DNA of 64,000 nucleotides, from contig NKJC01000001.1 in assembly GCA_002256435.1 (NCBI GenBank), positions 992,001 through 1,056,000 on the forward strand, given 5' to 3'. Shown here piece after piece: positions 17,581 through 26,641 of the stretch. The notes beneath the pieces were generated by a model. That model did no database searches, was not told the DNA's origin, and saw nothing but the letters and a program-made list of their open reading frames with translations. The position numbers and the translations under genes were made by a program. Each line of letters opens with the position of its first letter. Within the stretch, counting starts at the first letter, position 1. The DNA comes from Chitinophagaceae bacterium BSSC1. Its GTDB lineage: Bacteria > Bacteroidota > Bacteroidia > Chitinophagales > Chitinophagaceae.

Positions 17581-20388
17581 ATGAAAAAAATTATCCTGTT
17601 CTTGATCATACTGGGTTCTGTTATGGTGGCTTTTGGCCAGACAGGAAAACTAAAACTGGTGGTCTTTGATTCTACCAGTAAAACCGTGCTTGAAATGGCT
17701 ACGGTTAGCCTGTTTAGGCCCGATTCAAGTTTACTTACTTATCAATTATCCGATAAAAATGGGGCCGTTTCATTTGAGAAACTAACACTCAAAAACAAAC
17801 TGTTACTCAATATTAGCTATGTAGGATACAATACTTATAATGCTCCTTATCTGGTCACTGGAAAAGATAGCTTGAATATCTATTTATCTTATAATGCCAA
17901 AGACAGTAGTTCGGTTGTGGTTAAAAGCGTGATTCCTGTGCGTATGAATGGCGATACTTTAGAGATAAATCCGGCAGCATTTAAATTAAAAGACCACCAG
18001 GTGGTGGAAGAATTATTAAATCAGGTGCCGGGCATGACGGTTTGGGCCGATGGAAGTATTACGGTTTCTGGCAGAAAAGTACAAAACGTTTTTGTAGATG
18101 GTAAACCTTTTGCTGGATCAACAGATCCAAGAATTGCCACTCAAAACCTTTCTAAATCTGCCATTGACAAAATTCAATTGTACCAAGAATATGATAGGGA
18201 GAATATTGGGAATACGAGCCGTCAGCAAACGGATTCTATCTTGTCCATGAATATCAAATTAAAGGAGACGGCTAAAAAAGGCTATTTTGGAAAAGGGGGT
18301 GCTGGATTGGGAACAGATGACCGTTTTGAAACTGACTTAGCATTGCAGACTTATGATAAAAAATTCAGTTTAAGCGTTGGTGGAGGATATAATAATATCA
18401 ATAAAGATATTGGCAGCCTGGATCAGATGATGCAGAACAACACTTATAGAACCAACAATCCCAACCTATTTAGAACAGGTAGGTTTGGCGTGGGTGGTAT
18501 TAATAAAAATCATTCCGTAGGTATTTCATTAACACAAAATTTTAAAGCAGAAACCAATAGCAGAGAAAACAACCGCCTAACCGCCAACTATACTATGAGC
18601 GGGGGCGATAGTTGGATAACCAACCTGCGCAATCAAAACAGAATTGTTGCTGGAGCAGAACAATTAATCAAAGAAGAGGGACAACAGGCCAGTAACAGCA
18701 ACAATCATAGTATTGGATTTAACTATGTCAAAAACAATTCTTACAATGATAACTTCAACTTAGGTGGCTCTGCCAGTATCAATGATAGAAAAGGTGTTTC
18801 TACTAATCGCACTGAAACCGCTGATTCCAAGGGTGCTATTCAAAGTACCAATGATGTTGCAAGTAGTCAAACTAGCCAATCCAACAATCAAAGTTTAAAT
18901 CTGAGTTATTCAAAATCTGATAATGACCAGCCACTGACAAACCTTAGTTTTAATGCCAATCTTCAAAATTCACAGTCAAATTCAGAAAGAAATGTAGTTA
19001 GTATTTTTAAGTCATTTACTGTAAATAATAAGGATACTTCTTATAACCGCCTTTACCTAAATGACAACAGCAATTTTGGTATTAGGTCCAATCTCATTTA
19101 TAGAGGATTGCGCAGACTATTATTTGGGAGATACAATTTAGGGGGCATTGATATAAGACTAGACCAGGCCTTCAATACAAACCAATCTAATAGCAATTCT
19201 AGAGTGAGTGATTTTGATAGTGCTTCCAAAAAATTTATTGTCAATAATAACCTGACTAATGAGAATAACAGAAAGACAATGGGTTATATTCCTGGTTTGT
19301 CCTTTGCAAAATCCTTTAACAAAAACAGGTTATCAGTTTTTAAAAGCTTGAATATTCAGGCTAAGATTATGGAAGACTTTAGATGGGAAGACAATCAATC
19401 ATCTATATCATGGCGTAATTTAAATAGGCAAATGCAATTTTTCAGGTATGAAGCTAGTATCAACTATAATAGTTTCAATAGCCAGAAAAACAATTATAAT
19501 CTTTCCATGAATTATAATAAGAATTTTGAATATCCCTCTATAGACGCCTTATTTACTATTGTTGATGATATTAATGCTTACAATATCAACGTAGGTAACC
19601 CCAACCTTAAAAATACCGTGATCCATAACCTCAACTTGAATGGAAACTATAATACACAGAACCAGAAATCGCCTTATGGCATCAATGCCTTTTTTGGCGC
19701 TAATTATAACCTATCAGAGAACCCTGTTACAGACAGCGTGATCAATGCTCTTTCCGGAAAAAGGATCACCTATTATATTAATGCAGACCAAGGCAAAAAT
19801 CTGAATCTGAATTATAATGTGAATGTTTCTAAACGGATGAAGAAAAACACTTTACAACTGATGTATAATGGATCCTACAATTTGGGCAATCAACCCAATT
19901 ATATTGATGGCATCTATAACATTAGTAAAAGTTCTAGGCTATCTAATCAAATTACTTTGCAGTTTTCTTTGGCAACAATGTTGGTTGCTAGTATTGCGGA
20001 AAGATTGGAGTTTAATCAAGTAAGTCAAACCGTGAGTCAACTCAACAATTTTACCAATAGTAGCAATACAACCAATATTAGCATCAACCTCAATTATCCA
20101 AAAGACTTTAGCATTGGCACTACCCTAGACCACATAAACAACTCAAGCCTAGCTAAACCTACAGTACTTTGGAATGCATTTGCCACTTATAGATTCATGA
20201 AGCAGCAAGGAGAACTAAAATTGGCTGCTATGGATATTCTAAAACAATACCAGAACATTACCAACTCCGTAAGCTCATACGGCACATCTACCAATATCAC
20301 CAATGGGCTACAGCAGTATTTTATGCTCACTTTCTCTTATTATCCTAGGAAATTTGGGAAGAAGGGTGGAGATGGTTTAAGGGACTAA
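17581..20388 (+). CDS. Outer membrane beta-barrel receptor-like protein with carboxypeptidase-regulatory domain
   Basis: A 935-residue exported protein. ATG 17581 gives a clean signal peptide (MKKIILFLIILG...AFGQ). Residues about 22-105 form a carboxypeptidase-regulatory-like beta sandwich (LKLVVFDSTSKTVLEMATVSL), then a plug-like domain (EELLNQVPGMTVWADGSITVSGRKVQNVFVDGKPF), followed by a long Asn/Ser-rich beta barrel. It resembles the OMP_b-brl_3 type receptors of Bacteroidota, which look like TonB-dependent transporters without an evident TonB box. Coupled to the propeller gene by one base. Confidence 0.87.
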   Translation: MKKIILFLIILGSVMVAFGQTGKLKLVVFDSTSKTVLEMATVSLFRPDSSLLTYQLSDKNGAVSFEKLTLKNKLLLNISYVGYNTYNAPYLVTGKDSLNIYLSYNAKDSSSVVVKSVIPVRMNGDTLEINPAAFKLKDHQVVEELLNQVPGMTVWADGSITVSGRKVQNVFVDGKPFAGSTDPRIATQNLSKSAIDKIQLYQEYDRENIGNTSRQQTDSILSMNIKLKETAKKGYFGKGGAGLGTDDRFETDLALQTYDKKFSLSVGGGYNNINKDIGSLDQMMQNNTYRTNNPNLFRTGRFGVGGINKNHSVGISLTQNFKAETNSRENNRLTANYTMSGGDSWITNLRNQNRIVAGAEQLIKEEGQQASNSNNHSIGFNYVKNNSYNDNFNLGGSASINDRKGVSTNRTETADSKGAIQSTNDVASSQTSQSNNQSLNLSYSKSDNDQPLTNLSFNANLQNSQSNSERNVVSIFKSFTVNNKDTSYNRLYLNDNSNFGIRSNLIYRGLRRLLFGRYNLGGIDIRLDQAFNTNQSNSNSRVSDFDSASKKFIVNNNLTNENNRKTMGYIPGLSFAKSFNKNRLSVFKSLNIQAKIMEDFRWEDNQSSISWRNLNRQMQFFRYEASINYNSFNSQKNNYNLSMNYNKNFEYPSIDALFTIVDDINAYNINVGNPNLKNTVIHNLNLNGNYNTQNQKSPYGINAFFGANYNLSENPVTDSVINALSGKRITYYINADQGKNLNLNYNVNVSKRMKKNTLQLMYNGSYNLGNQPNYIDGIYNISKSSRLSNQITLQFSLATMLVASIAERLEFNQVSQTVSQLNNFTNSSNTTNISINLNYPKDFSIGTTLDHINNSSLAKPTVLWNAFATYRFMKQQGELKLAAMDILKQYQNITNSVSSYGTSTNITNGLQQYFMLTFSYYPRKFGKKGGDGLRD

Positions 20389-21048
20389 TTGAGAAATCTT
20401 CTTTAAAATAAAATCATTGTTCTGGTAAGTATTTCCATTAAAGCTTGATTTAATAATACATATTAACTCACTTTCTGAGAATTGTAAGTTGAGTTTTTTT
20501 AATTGAACTGCATCTGGCCTGATTTAAATATACCAGGGGGTAATCCTAAGTAACTATAATATCCATTTGCCTCTGATAATATTTTTGCAGCAAGCACTCC
20601 TTGCTCATTATAAATATCTATATAAATCCGCTCCATTGGGATTTTCCCATTTTCTGTTTGCTGGTAAACTGTACCCGATACCTCAGCCATTACTGTAATG
20701 GGGATTTCAATATTCCTGAATTCATTAGAACGTACAACTAATTTTATACTACCTAACTTAATTTTCCAGCTGATTTTATCAAAAATATTTTTATCAATTT
20801 TTACAAAGTATTCGTAAAAACTGAATGATGGTCGGTTATACCCCCTCGGAAATTGAACTAATCATAGAAGCAGGTGCAACAGTTGTTTTAAGCATGGCAA
20901 AAGCCATATTTGCAAAAGGCAGTTGATAACGAAAGTCTATATTAATACTTTGAAAAAGTTTTGGAGGTTGCTTTCGAAATAAAGATTTATAAGAAGTTGT
21001 AAGGAAAGGTAGAACATGGCGTAAAATAAAAAACCACCTATGAAACAA
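20377..21048 (-). pseudogene. Decayed gene with two frameshifts and a missing 5' part
   Basis: Reading the minus strand, a first piece (LFRKQPPKLFQSINIDFRY ... KTTVAPASMI) ends near 20860. After a shift of one base the reading continues VQFPRGYNRPSFSFYEYF, then SIKLVVRSNEFRNIEIPITV and SGTVYQ, RIYIDIYNEQGVL and YYSYLGLPPG. Near 20522-20527 a base is missing from an A run; adding one A turns KSGQMQFN-stop into KIRPDAVQLKKLNLQF and the frame then runs to a stop at 20377-20379. That end overlaps the last 12 bases of the receptor gene. The protein resembles a conserved beta-rich surface protein with SdrD-like repeats (the alternation of IEIPITV, SGTVY and SYLGL), but I cannot name the family. No start is seen; the 5' end stops 12 bases from a tRNA-derived repeat. 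Confidence 0.7.
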
Positions 21049-21059
21049 ATCATAAATGG

Positions 21060-21081
21060 TTTAAGTGGGCCTAGTAAGGCA
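21060..21081 (-). repeat. Copy of the 3' end of a tRNA gene (candidate attachment-site scar)
   Basis: These 22 bases match 34807-34828 at 20 positions. The latter covers the last 16 bases of the CAT tRNA gene plus 6 bases beyond it, and both copies have the same orientation. A 7-bp hairpin with a GAAA loop (21078-21095) starts inside the copy and lies just after the PepSY-like gene stop, so part of the sequence may act as a terminator. No other tRNA part is present here. Confidence 0.65.
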
Positions 21082-21099
21082 ATAGAAATATTGCCAATT

Positions 21100-21519
21100 T
21101 TAATCTTTCACTTCCTTTATAAATTTTCCTTTCTCATCAAAGATTACATCCTTTCCTTTAATTTCCGCTTCATAGTTTACAGCTCCTCCAGCTTTAGTAA
21201 TCTTGGCAGCTCCCTTGACTGTATCCCTTTTGTAATGCTCTTTCATGTAAGCTGTTACAACAGTAGGCAGATCAGTGACTTTCATTTCCTGTTCAAACTC
21301 TAACAATGTTCCTTTGGAATCATAAATGGCAGACGCTTCTTGGCCATTCAATGTAAAGGATACTTCGAAATTACTATTTTCCTTTTCCCATTTTACATTT
21401 TTGGCTCCGGAATAGGCTTTTGAAAAAGCCGCCTTTGCCGCATCGGGGGCAACATCGTTTTTTTGAGCAATACCTGCTACTGTGATAATAAGAGCAAGTA
21501 CCAATAAGATTTTCTTCAT
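21100..21519 (-). CDS. Exported PepSY-like protein
   Basis: A 139-residue protein starting MKKILLVLALIITVAGIAQ (ATG 21519; an in-frame ATG two codons earlier is also possible). The mature part has two PepSY-like beta-alpha units: AAFSKAYSGAKNVKWEKENSNFEVSF followed by IYDSKGTLLEFEQEMK, and VVTAYMKEHYKRDTVKGAAKI followed by DVIFDEKGKFIKEV. PepSY-like proteins of Bacteroidota are periplasmic and often controlled by a dedicated two-component system. Here it is 53 bases behind the kinase gene, in the same direction, so RR, kinase and this protein form one operon. Confidence 0.87.
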   Translation of the reverse strand: MKKILLVLALIITVAGIAQKNDVAPDAAKAAFSKAYSGAKNVKWEKENSNFEVSFTLNGQEASAIYDSKGTLLEFEQEMKVTDLPTVVTAYMKEHYKRDTVKGAAKITKAGGAVNYEAEIKGKDVIFDEKGKFIKEVKD

Positions 21520-21572
21520 AATCATTTATTTTTTCTCAAACCTATCACTACATTTTGTTGGGATTCTGAATT

Positions 21573-22841
21573 TTATGCTGGTTGAGTATTAAAATAAATC
21601 ATGAACACGTGTTCCTGAGATATGAAACTATATTCTATACTAAAACCGGCCAAAGTACAGATTTCATTTACTATAGCAAGTCCAAGACCTGTACTTTCAG
21701 CAGATTGTTCTTCCTTATAAAAACGCTGGAATAACTTTTGCTTATCTAAAGCTCCATTAATTGAATAATTTTTAATTGACAGTTCGTTGACTGTTAGATA
21801 TATTCCAACAGATCCATGCAAAGGAGTATAGCGAATCACATTGTTAAGCAGGTTATTGATCATAATCTCTGCTAAATGCTGGTGGAAATGTAAATGAACT
21901 TCTTCTAAAATTACTGCAACTTTCAATTCTTTTGCTTTGATAATCAATTCACGTTCTTCTAATTTAGACTGCAAAATAGAAGTAAGATTAACAGGTTCAA
22001 TTAGTTCAAATTGGCGGTTTTCAAGTTTGGCAAGTAAAAGCAATGACTGATGCAATCTTGAAAGTTTTAAAGTTGCATCTTCAATGGTCATCAATTGATG
22101 AACCATAGCTTCTTGTCCTTGGCTAAGTTGAAGGAGTGATTCCACTTTTGAATGTATAACTGCTAGTGGTGTCTGCATTTCATGTGAAGCATTTTCTGTG
22201 AACATTTTTAATGCATGATAATCCTGGTGAATGCGTTCAGTCATTGAATTTAGGCTAGTGTTAAGTAAATCAATTTCGTCAAGTTTTTCTCGAGGTAGTT
22301 GAAGGGCTTTCTTTTCAGCCAGCCTATAGTCTTTGATGGTGCCAATGGTTGTATAGAAAGGTTTCCACAATACAGTTACTAGCTTCCTGTTAATCAGATA
22401 GTTAGAGAGTAATATCAAAGCAATCATCAAGATTATCACCAAGATGATCATTTGTAACAAATCCTCCGTTTCCGTTTTAGATTGGTTGATAATAACCCTA
22501 TATAGGCGTCCCCCTGCAGCTATTGTAAATACCAATTGTCGAACATGTTGTATTTCATTTTCCAGTTTGTTGAAAGCTTCTGTTGTAGTTGCTTTGGGAA
22601 GGGCAATGGGTTTATTGATTAATATATATTCTGTCCATTGATGTTTTGTGGTCAGTGGTTCTGGCACTTCTTTATGTTCCTTAACAAAGTCTACAATCTC
22701 GGATTGTTCAACAAGCAGGCCGCGGTCTAGTTGACTAGTAAGTACATAATCAAGAACAAAATAGAATGCAATGCTGCCAACTACAAAAGTAATAATGGTA
22801 GATGTTAAATTAACCCGATTGTATTTGTCAAATAATTTCAT
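21573..22841 (-). CDS. Sensor histidine kinase with periplasmic loop
   Basis: A 422-residue kinase. A first membrane segment lies around residues 12-34, a periplasmic loop of about 90 residues follows, and a second segment (MIILVIILMIALILL) lies near 130-148. The HisKA phospho-acceptor is in ENASHEMQTPLAV near residue 215; the ATPase domain has N box NNLLNNVIRY and G2 TGLGLAIV, while the G1 region (NYSINGALD) departs from DxGxG, as is common in this Bacteroidota subgroup. Its ATG overlaps the stop of the response regulator gene (ATGA), so they are translationally coupled. The periplasmic loop is the likely sensor. Confidence 0.92.
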   Translation of the reverse strand: MKLFDKYNRVNLTSTIITFVVGSIAFYFVLDYVLTSQLDRGLLVEQSEIVDFVKEHKEVPEPLTTKHQWTEYILINKPIALPKATTTEAFNKLENEIQHVRQLVFTIAAGGRLYRVIINQSKTETEDLLQMIILVIILMIALILLSNYLINRKLVTVLWKPFYTTIGTIKDYRLAEKKALQLPREKLDEIDLLNTSLNSMTERIHQDYHALKMFTENASHEMQTPLAVIHSKVESLLQLSQGQEAMVHQLMTIEDATLKLSRLHQSLLLLAKLENRQFELIEPVNLTSILQSKLEERELIIKAKELKVAVILEEVHLHFHQHLAEIMINNLLNNVIRYTPLHGSVGIYLTVNELSIKNYSINGALDKQKLFQRFYKEEQSAESTGLGLAIVNEICTLAGFSIEYSFISQEHVFMIYFNTQPA

Positions 22842-23515
22842 AGTAGCTGCATTTTATATCCTTCCCCATAAATGGATTTAATGCAATCCTCTCCGCCTGT
22901 AGCAACAATTTTCTTTCGAAGGTTCTTAATATGCGAATAAATAAAATCATAGTTGTCGGGAAAGTCCATACTATCCCCCCAAAGATGTTCTGCAATTGTA
23001 TTTTTGGATAGTACCCGGTTTTTATTGATGACTAAGAACAAAAGTAATTGAAACTCTTTTTGTGTTAATTCAACAGTTTTGCTACATATAATAACGGATT
23101 TACTAACAGTGTCAATCTGTATATCACCTGCGCTTACAACAGATTGCCCGTTAAAGTTTTTCCTTCTAATAATCGCGGCTATCCTTACACTAAGTTCGGC
23201 AATATGGAAGGGTTTAATCAGATAATCATCGGCTCCAAGCTGCAAACCCTCTATTTTGTCTTCAAGGGTACCGCGAGCAGAAATGATGATTACCCCATCT
23301 GTTTTTTTATCAAGCTTAAGATAATTCAAAAGATCTAGGCCTGAACCACCCGGTAGCATAATGTCTAACACAATACAATCATAGCTGTAATAGTCAATTT
23401 TTTCTAACGCAGCTTTGTAACTGAATACGGATTCACATAGATAACCAGCCGCACTTAGGAACTCCACCATACTTTGGTTCAAGGTAATTTCATCTTCAAT
23501 AATCAGAATTTTCAA
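22838..23515 (-). CDS. OmpR/PhoB-family response regulator
   Basis: A 225-residue regulator. The receiver domain has the acidic pair in IIEDE, the phospho-acceptor Asp in CIVLDIMLPGGSG near residue 51, and the conserved Lys in LIKPFHIAEL. The C-terminal winged helix (VELTQKEFQLLLFLV, LSKNTIAEHLWGD, SHIKNLRKKI, IYGEGYKM) is typical of the OmpR group. It is the first gene of the operon with the kinase and PepSY-like genes. The TonB receptor starts 110 bases away on the other strand, making that gene the likely target. Confidence 0.95.
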   Translation of the reverse strand: MKILIIEDEITLNQSMVEFLSAAGYLCESVFSYKAALEKIDYYSYDCIVLDIMLPGGSGLDLLNYLKLDKKTDGVIIISARGTLEDKIEGLQLGADDYLIKPFHIAELSVRIAAIIRRKNFNGQSVVSAGDIQIDTVSKSVIICSKTVELTQKEFQLLLFLVINKNRVLSKNTIAEHLWGDSMDFPDNYDFIYSHIKNLRKKIVATGGEDCIKSIYGEGYKMQLL

Positions 23516-23624
23516 TTGCAGCCCAGTTAAGGTTGTAAAATACAGTTTAATTTTGGAGAGAATCTGAAGTCGTAACTAAATCCTAGTTCAGATTTGCAAC
23601 AGAATTTGTTTTTTATTTTGAACT

Positions 23625-26042
23625 ATGAATTACAAAAATCAAATATTATTTTTTCTTGCCTTGTTTTTTGTCCCGGTTTTTGCCTTAGCCCAGTCCAGTG
23701 TATCTATTTCAGGTTTAACAAGGCATGGTAAAAGCAAAGCCCCAATATCTTATGTAAGCATTCTAATCAAAACTAAAAAAGACAGCAGTTTTGTAGGCGG
23801 TACCATCACTAACGAGGAGGGAAGGTTTACGCTTAGTGGAATCAAAAGCGGCACCTATTTAATGGAAGCTTTGTTAGGAGGCTATGTTAAGCATCAGCAA
23901 GAAATAATTGTTGGTACACTTAGCGCCTATCTAGACCTTGGTAACATTGAACTGTTTGAAAACGTAAACAAGCTAACTGATGTAATTGTTACAGCTTCTA
24001 AGCAGAAAGATGGGGTAAATGAAAAAATGGACAAAAAGGTATTTGCGGTAGGCAATAACATTTCACAAGCAGGAGGATCAGTTTTGCAAGCCATGCAAAA
24101 CCTACCAGGAGTAACTGTTCAAGATGGAAAAGTGCAACTTAGAGGCAATGACAAAGTTGCTATATTAATTGATGGCAAACAAAGTGCCATTACGGGTTTT
24201 AACGGTCAAACTGGGCTTGACAATTTACCAGCTTCGGCAATTGAACGTATAGAAATCATCAACAATCCTTCGGCTATTTATGATGCAAACGGGAATGCAG
24301 GCATCATCAATATCATTTACAAGAAAAATAAACAGGAAGGTTTTAATGGGAAGATTGGGATTATGGGAGGGCTTGGTGCTCTTTGGGAAAGGAAACCAAA
24401 TTTGCCAACAATCAGACCGCAGTTTAGTGCAACACCAAAACTCAATCCATCAATTTCTTTAAACTACCGAAAGAATAAACTCAATACATTTCTCCAAGGG
24501 GATTGGTTATATACACAGACCCTGAACCGAAACGAATTTTCAGAAAGAACTTATTCCAATGGAATAGTCATTAACCAACAAGTAAAGCGGAACCGTACAA
24601 CCACTTTTGCAACGGTTAAAACTGGGATTGACTGGACACCGGATGCATCTAACAGCTTAACGGTATCTGGCTATTTTAATCGTGAGAAAATTCTGGATGA
24701 TGGAGATGTTCCATATTTCAACAAAGACTTTTCACAACGTTTACGCTTGTGGCAGTTTCTGGAAGACGAAGTTAAATATACAGCTATAGCATCGGCTAGT
24801 TATCAGCATAAATTCAAACAACCAGGACACCAACTTACAGCTGGATTCAATTACACTTTTCACCGGGAAGATGAGCAATATTTCTTCACCAATATCATGC
24901 CTACTTTTACTGGTCAAGACGCTTTCAAGTTGTTATCTGACGAACATGTTTCGGATTTAAATGTAGATTATGTGAGACCCTTAAAACACGGCAGGATTGA
25001 AACAGGCATGAAGTTCCGCTACCGCTCAATTCCTACTAACATGCAGTTTTTCCCAGGACTGAACTCACCAATTGATAGCAACGCAGGAGGTTGGGCCAAT
25101 TATAAAGAAGCTATTCCAGCAGTATATGGGAACTATGTTTTTGAAAACAACAAAATAGAACTAGAAGCGGGAATCCGCATGGAATACGTTAAAGTGGATT
25201 ATGAAGTGAATCCAACTCATCCTACATATACTTCAGATGGATACAATTATGCGAAACCTTTTCCAACTATTCGCTTTGGATACAAGGTTAACAACCGCAA
25301 TAAATTAACCGCATTTTTCAACCAACGGGTAGATCGTCCCAATGAAGTTGATATTCGAATTTTCCCAAAATATGATGAACCCGAATTACTCAAAGTTGGA
25401 AACCCAACATTGCGTCCTCAATTCACAAATAGGTTTGAAATTGGGTACAAATTGGGCTGGTCAAATGGAAGTTTAACAACTTCCATCTATCACAATAGCG
25501 TTAATGCTACTATAACAAGAATTGCTACCATTGTTCCCGGAAATACTTTAATCTATAATATTTTTCAGAATGCAGGGAAAAGTAGCGCAACCGGCATAGA
25601 AACATTCCTTCAACAAGAATTTTCAAAATCTTTTACGGCTAATTTAAGCGGGGCATTGTACCACAATATTATCAATGCTTTTACCATAAACAATAAATAT
25701 CCAGTACCTACTATTTATTCTATTGAAGAAACATTTATTACTTCGGGGAATCTAAAAGCAAACTTATTTTTTAAGTTACCAGGAAAAACAGATTTACAAT
25801 TAACAGCAATCTGGTTAGCGCCTGATATTATTCCACAAGGAAGAATAGAATCGCGTTTTTCAATGGATTTGGGTGTCAAGAAACAAATTCAAAAAGGAAA
25901 AGGGGAACTTTTTTTGAATGCAACCGATTTGTTTAATACACTGGTTTTGACCAAAGTAATTATAGGTAATGGATTTACTTTAAGGAGTTCCGATTATTTG
26001 GAAACCCAGGTGTTTAGGCTGGGATATAGCTACAAATTTTAA
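23625..26042 (+). CDS. TonB-dependent receptor, outer membrane
   Basis: An 805-residue protein with a signal peptide ending FALAQ. Residues about 25-105 form a carboxypeptidase-regulatory-like domain (ISYVSILIKTKKDSSFVGG, NEEGRFTLSG); then comes a plug (VLQAMQNLPGVTVQDGKVQLRGNDK, with IERIEIINNPSAIYDANGNAGIINI). The remaining 550 residues form the barrel, with NRNKLTAFFNQRVDRPN and PTLRPQFTNRFEIGY patterns and a C-terminal FRLGYSYKF. It is divergent from the RR/kinase/PepSY operon, a common pairing in which the regulator controls the receptor. Substrate unknown; iron, copper or peptide uptake are all possible. Confidence 0.9.
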   Translation: MNYKNQILFFLALFFVPVFALAQSSVSISGLTRHGKSKAPISYVSILIKTKKDSSFVGGTITNEEGRFTLSGIKSGTYLMEALLGGYVKHQQEIIVGTLSAYLDLGNIELFENVNKLTDVIVTASKQKDGVNEKMDKKVFAVGNNISQAGGSVLQAMQNLPGVTVQDGKVQLRGNDKVAILIDGKQSAITGFNGQTGLDNLPASAIERIEIINNPSAIYDANGNAGIINIIYKKNKQEGFNGKIGIMGGLGALWERKPNLPTIRPQFSATPKLNPSISLNYRKNKLNTFLQGDWLYTQTLNRNEFSERTYSNGIVINQQVKRNRTTTFATVKTGIDWTPDASNSLTVSGYFNREKILDDGDVPYFNKDFSQRLRLWQFLEDEVKYTAIASASYQHKFKQPGHQLTAGFNYTFHREDEQYFFTNIMPTFTGQDAFKLLSDEHVSDLNVDYVRPLKHGRIETGMKFRYRSIPTNMQFFPGLNSPIDSNAGGWANYKEAIPAVYGNYVFENNKIELEAGIRMEYVKVDYEVNPTHPTYTSDGYNYAKPFPTIRFGYKVNNRNKLTAFFNQRVDRPNEVDIRIFPKYDEPELLKVGNPTLRPQFTNRFEIGYKLGWSNGSLTTSIYHNSVNATITRIATIVPGNTLIYNIFQNAGKSSATGIETFLQQEFSKSFTANLSGALYHNIINAFTINNKYPVPTIYSIEETFITSGNLKANLFFKLPGKTDLQLTAIWLAPDIIPQGRIESRFSMDLGVKKQIQKGKGELFLNATDLFNTLVLTKVIIGNGFTLRSSDYLETQVFRLGYSYKF

Positions 26043-26159
26043 GCGGTTTTTTATGCAAAATGTTTATACAAATAAAAAACAGCGAGGAAGCAAAAGGGAG
26101 AACTAACATTGGCAGACTGGGAAGAAGGGAGGCAAGGGCAGGTTTGATTAAAGGAATAC

Positions 26160-26612
26160 CTATTTTGCTCTAATTGCTCTAATGGTCCAAAACGGGATTT
26201 CTCTTCCCTCAACATTATTGATTTCTATCTCTCTAAATGGCCCAGTAAGCATTCTGAACCGTCTACTGATATAGAAATCCTTATTTTGAGTTAATTTGAC
26301 AAACTCATCAAAGTCATATGATTCATCTATCTTTTTAGGTAATTTTTTAAAATTGGAATTATCCAAATTGCTGACTTTCCCGTTGAATTTGATCATCAAT
26401 TCTGCTAATTTGACAAATGCGTGATTCGCTCCATCTGGTGTATTCCTAAACCGGCATTTATATTCACCATTATTGGTAAAAAACCAACCTTCATTTTCAA
26501 TGCCATTATTGACATCTGAATTTGATTGATTAAAAGTTGTAGTCACTTCAGGTAACTGTGCTTTTGATATGTTCACTGAAAGAACAAACAGCATAATGGC
26601 AAGTAGTCTCAT
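26160..26612 (-). CDS. Exported hypothetical protein
   Basis: A 150-residue protein with a signal peptide (MRLLAIMLFVLSVNISKAQ). I do not recognise it. The mature part contains the clusters NNGEYKCRFRNTPDG and KNKDF-like YISRRFRMLTGPFREIEI, few hydrophobic runs, and one Cys. It lies 29 bases beyond the stop of the damaged FGE-like gene in the same direction, so they may have been one transcript. It could be a partner or an unrelated passenger. Confidence 0.6.
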   Translation of the reverse strand: MRLLAIMLFVLSVNISKAQLPEVTTTFNQSNSDVNNGIENEGWFFTNNGEYKCRFRNTPDGANHAFVKLAELMIKFNGKVSNLDNSNFKKLPKKIDESYDFDEFVKLTQNKDFYISRRFRMLTGPFREIEINNVEGREIPFWTIRAIRAK

Positions 26613-26641
26613 ATTTTAAAGATAGTATGCGGGTTAAAAAT

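Noticed and set aside
26046..26080. AT-only inverted repeat after the TonB receptor
   Set aside because: The 9-bp arms are almost all A and T with a 17-base loop, which is easily met by chance in such sequence; not listed as a terminator.
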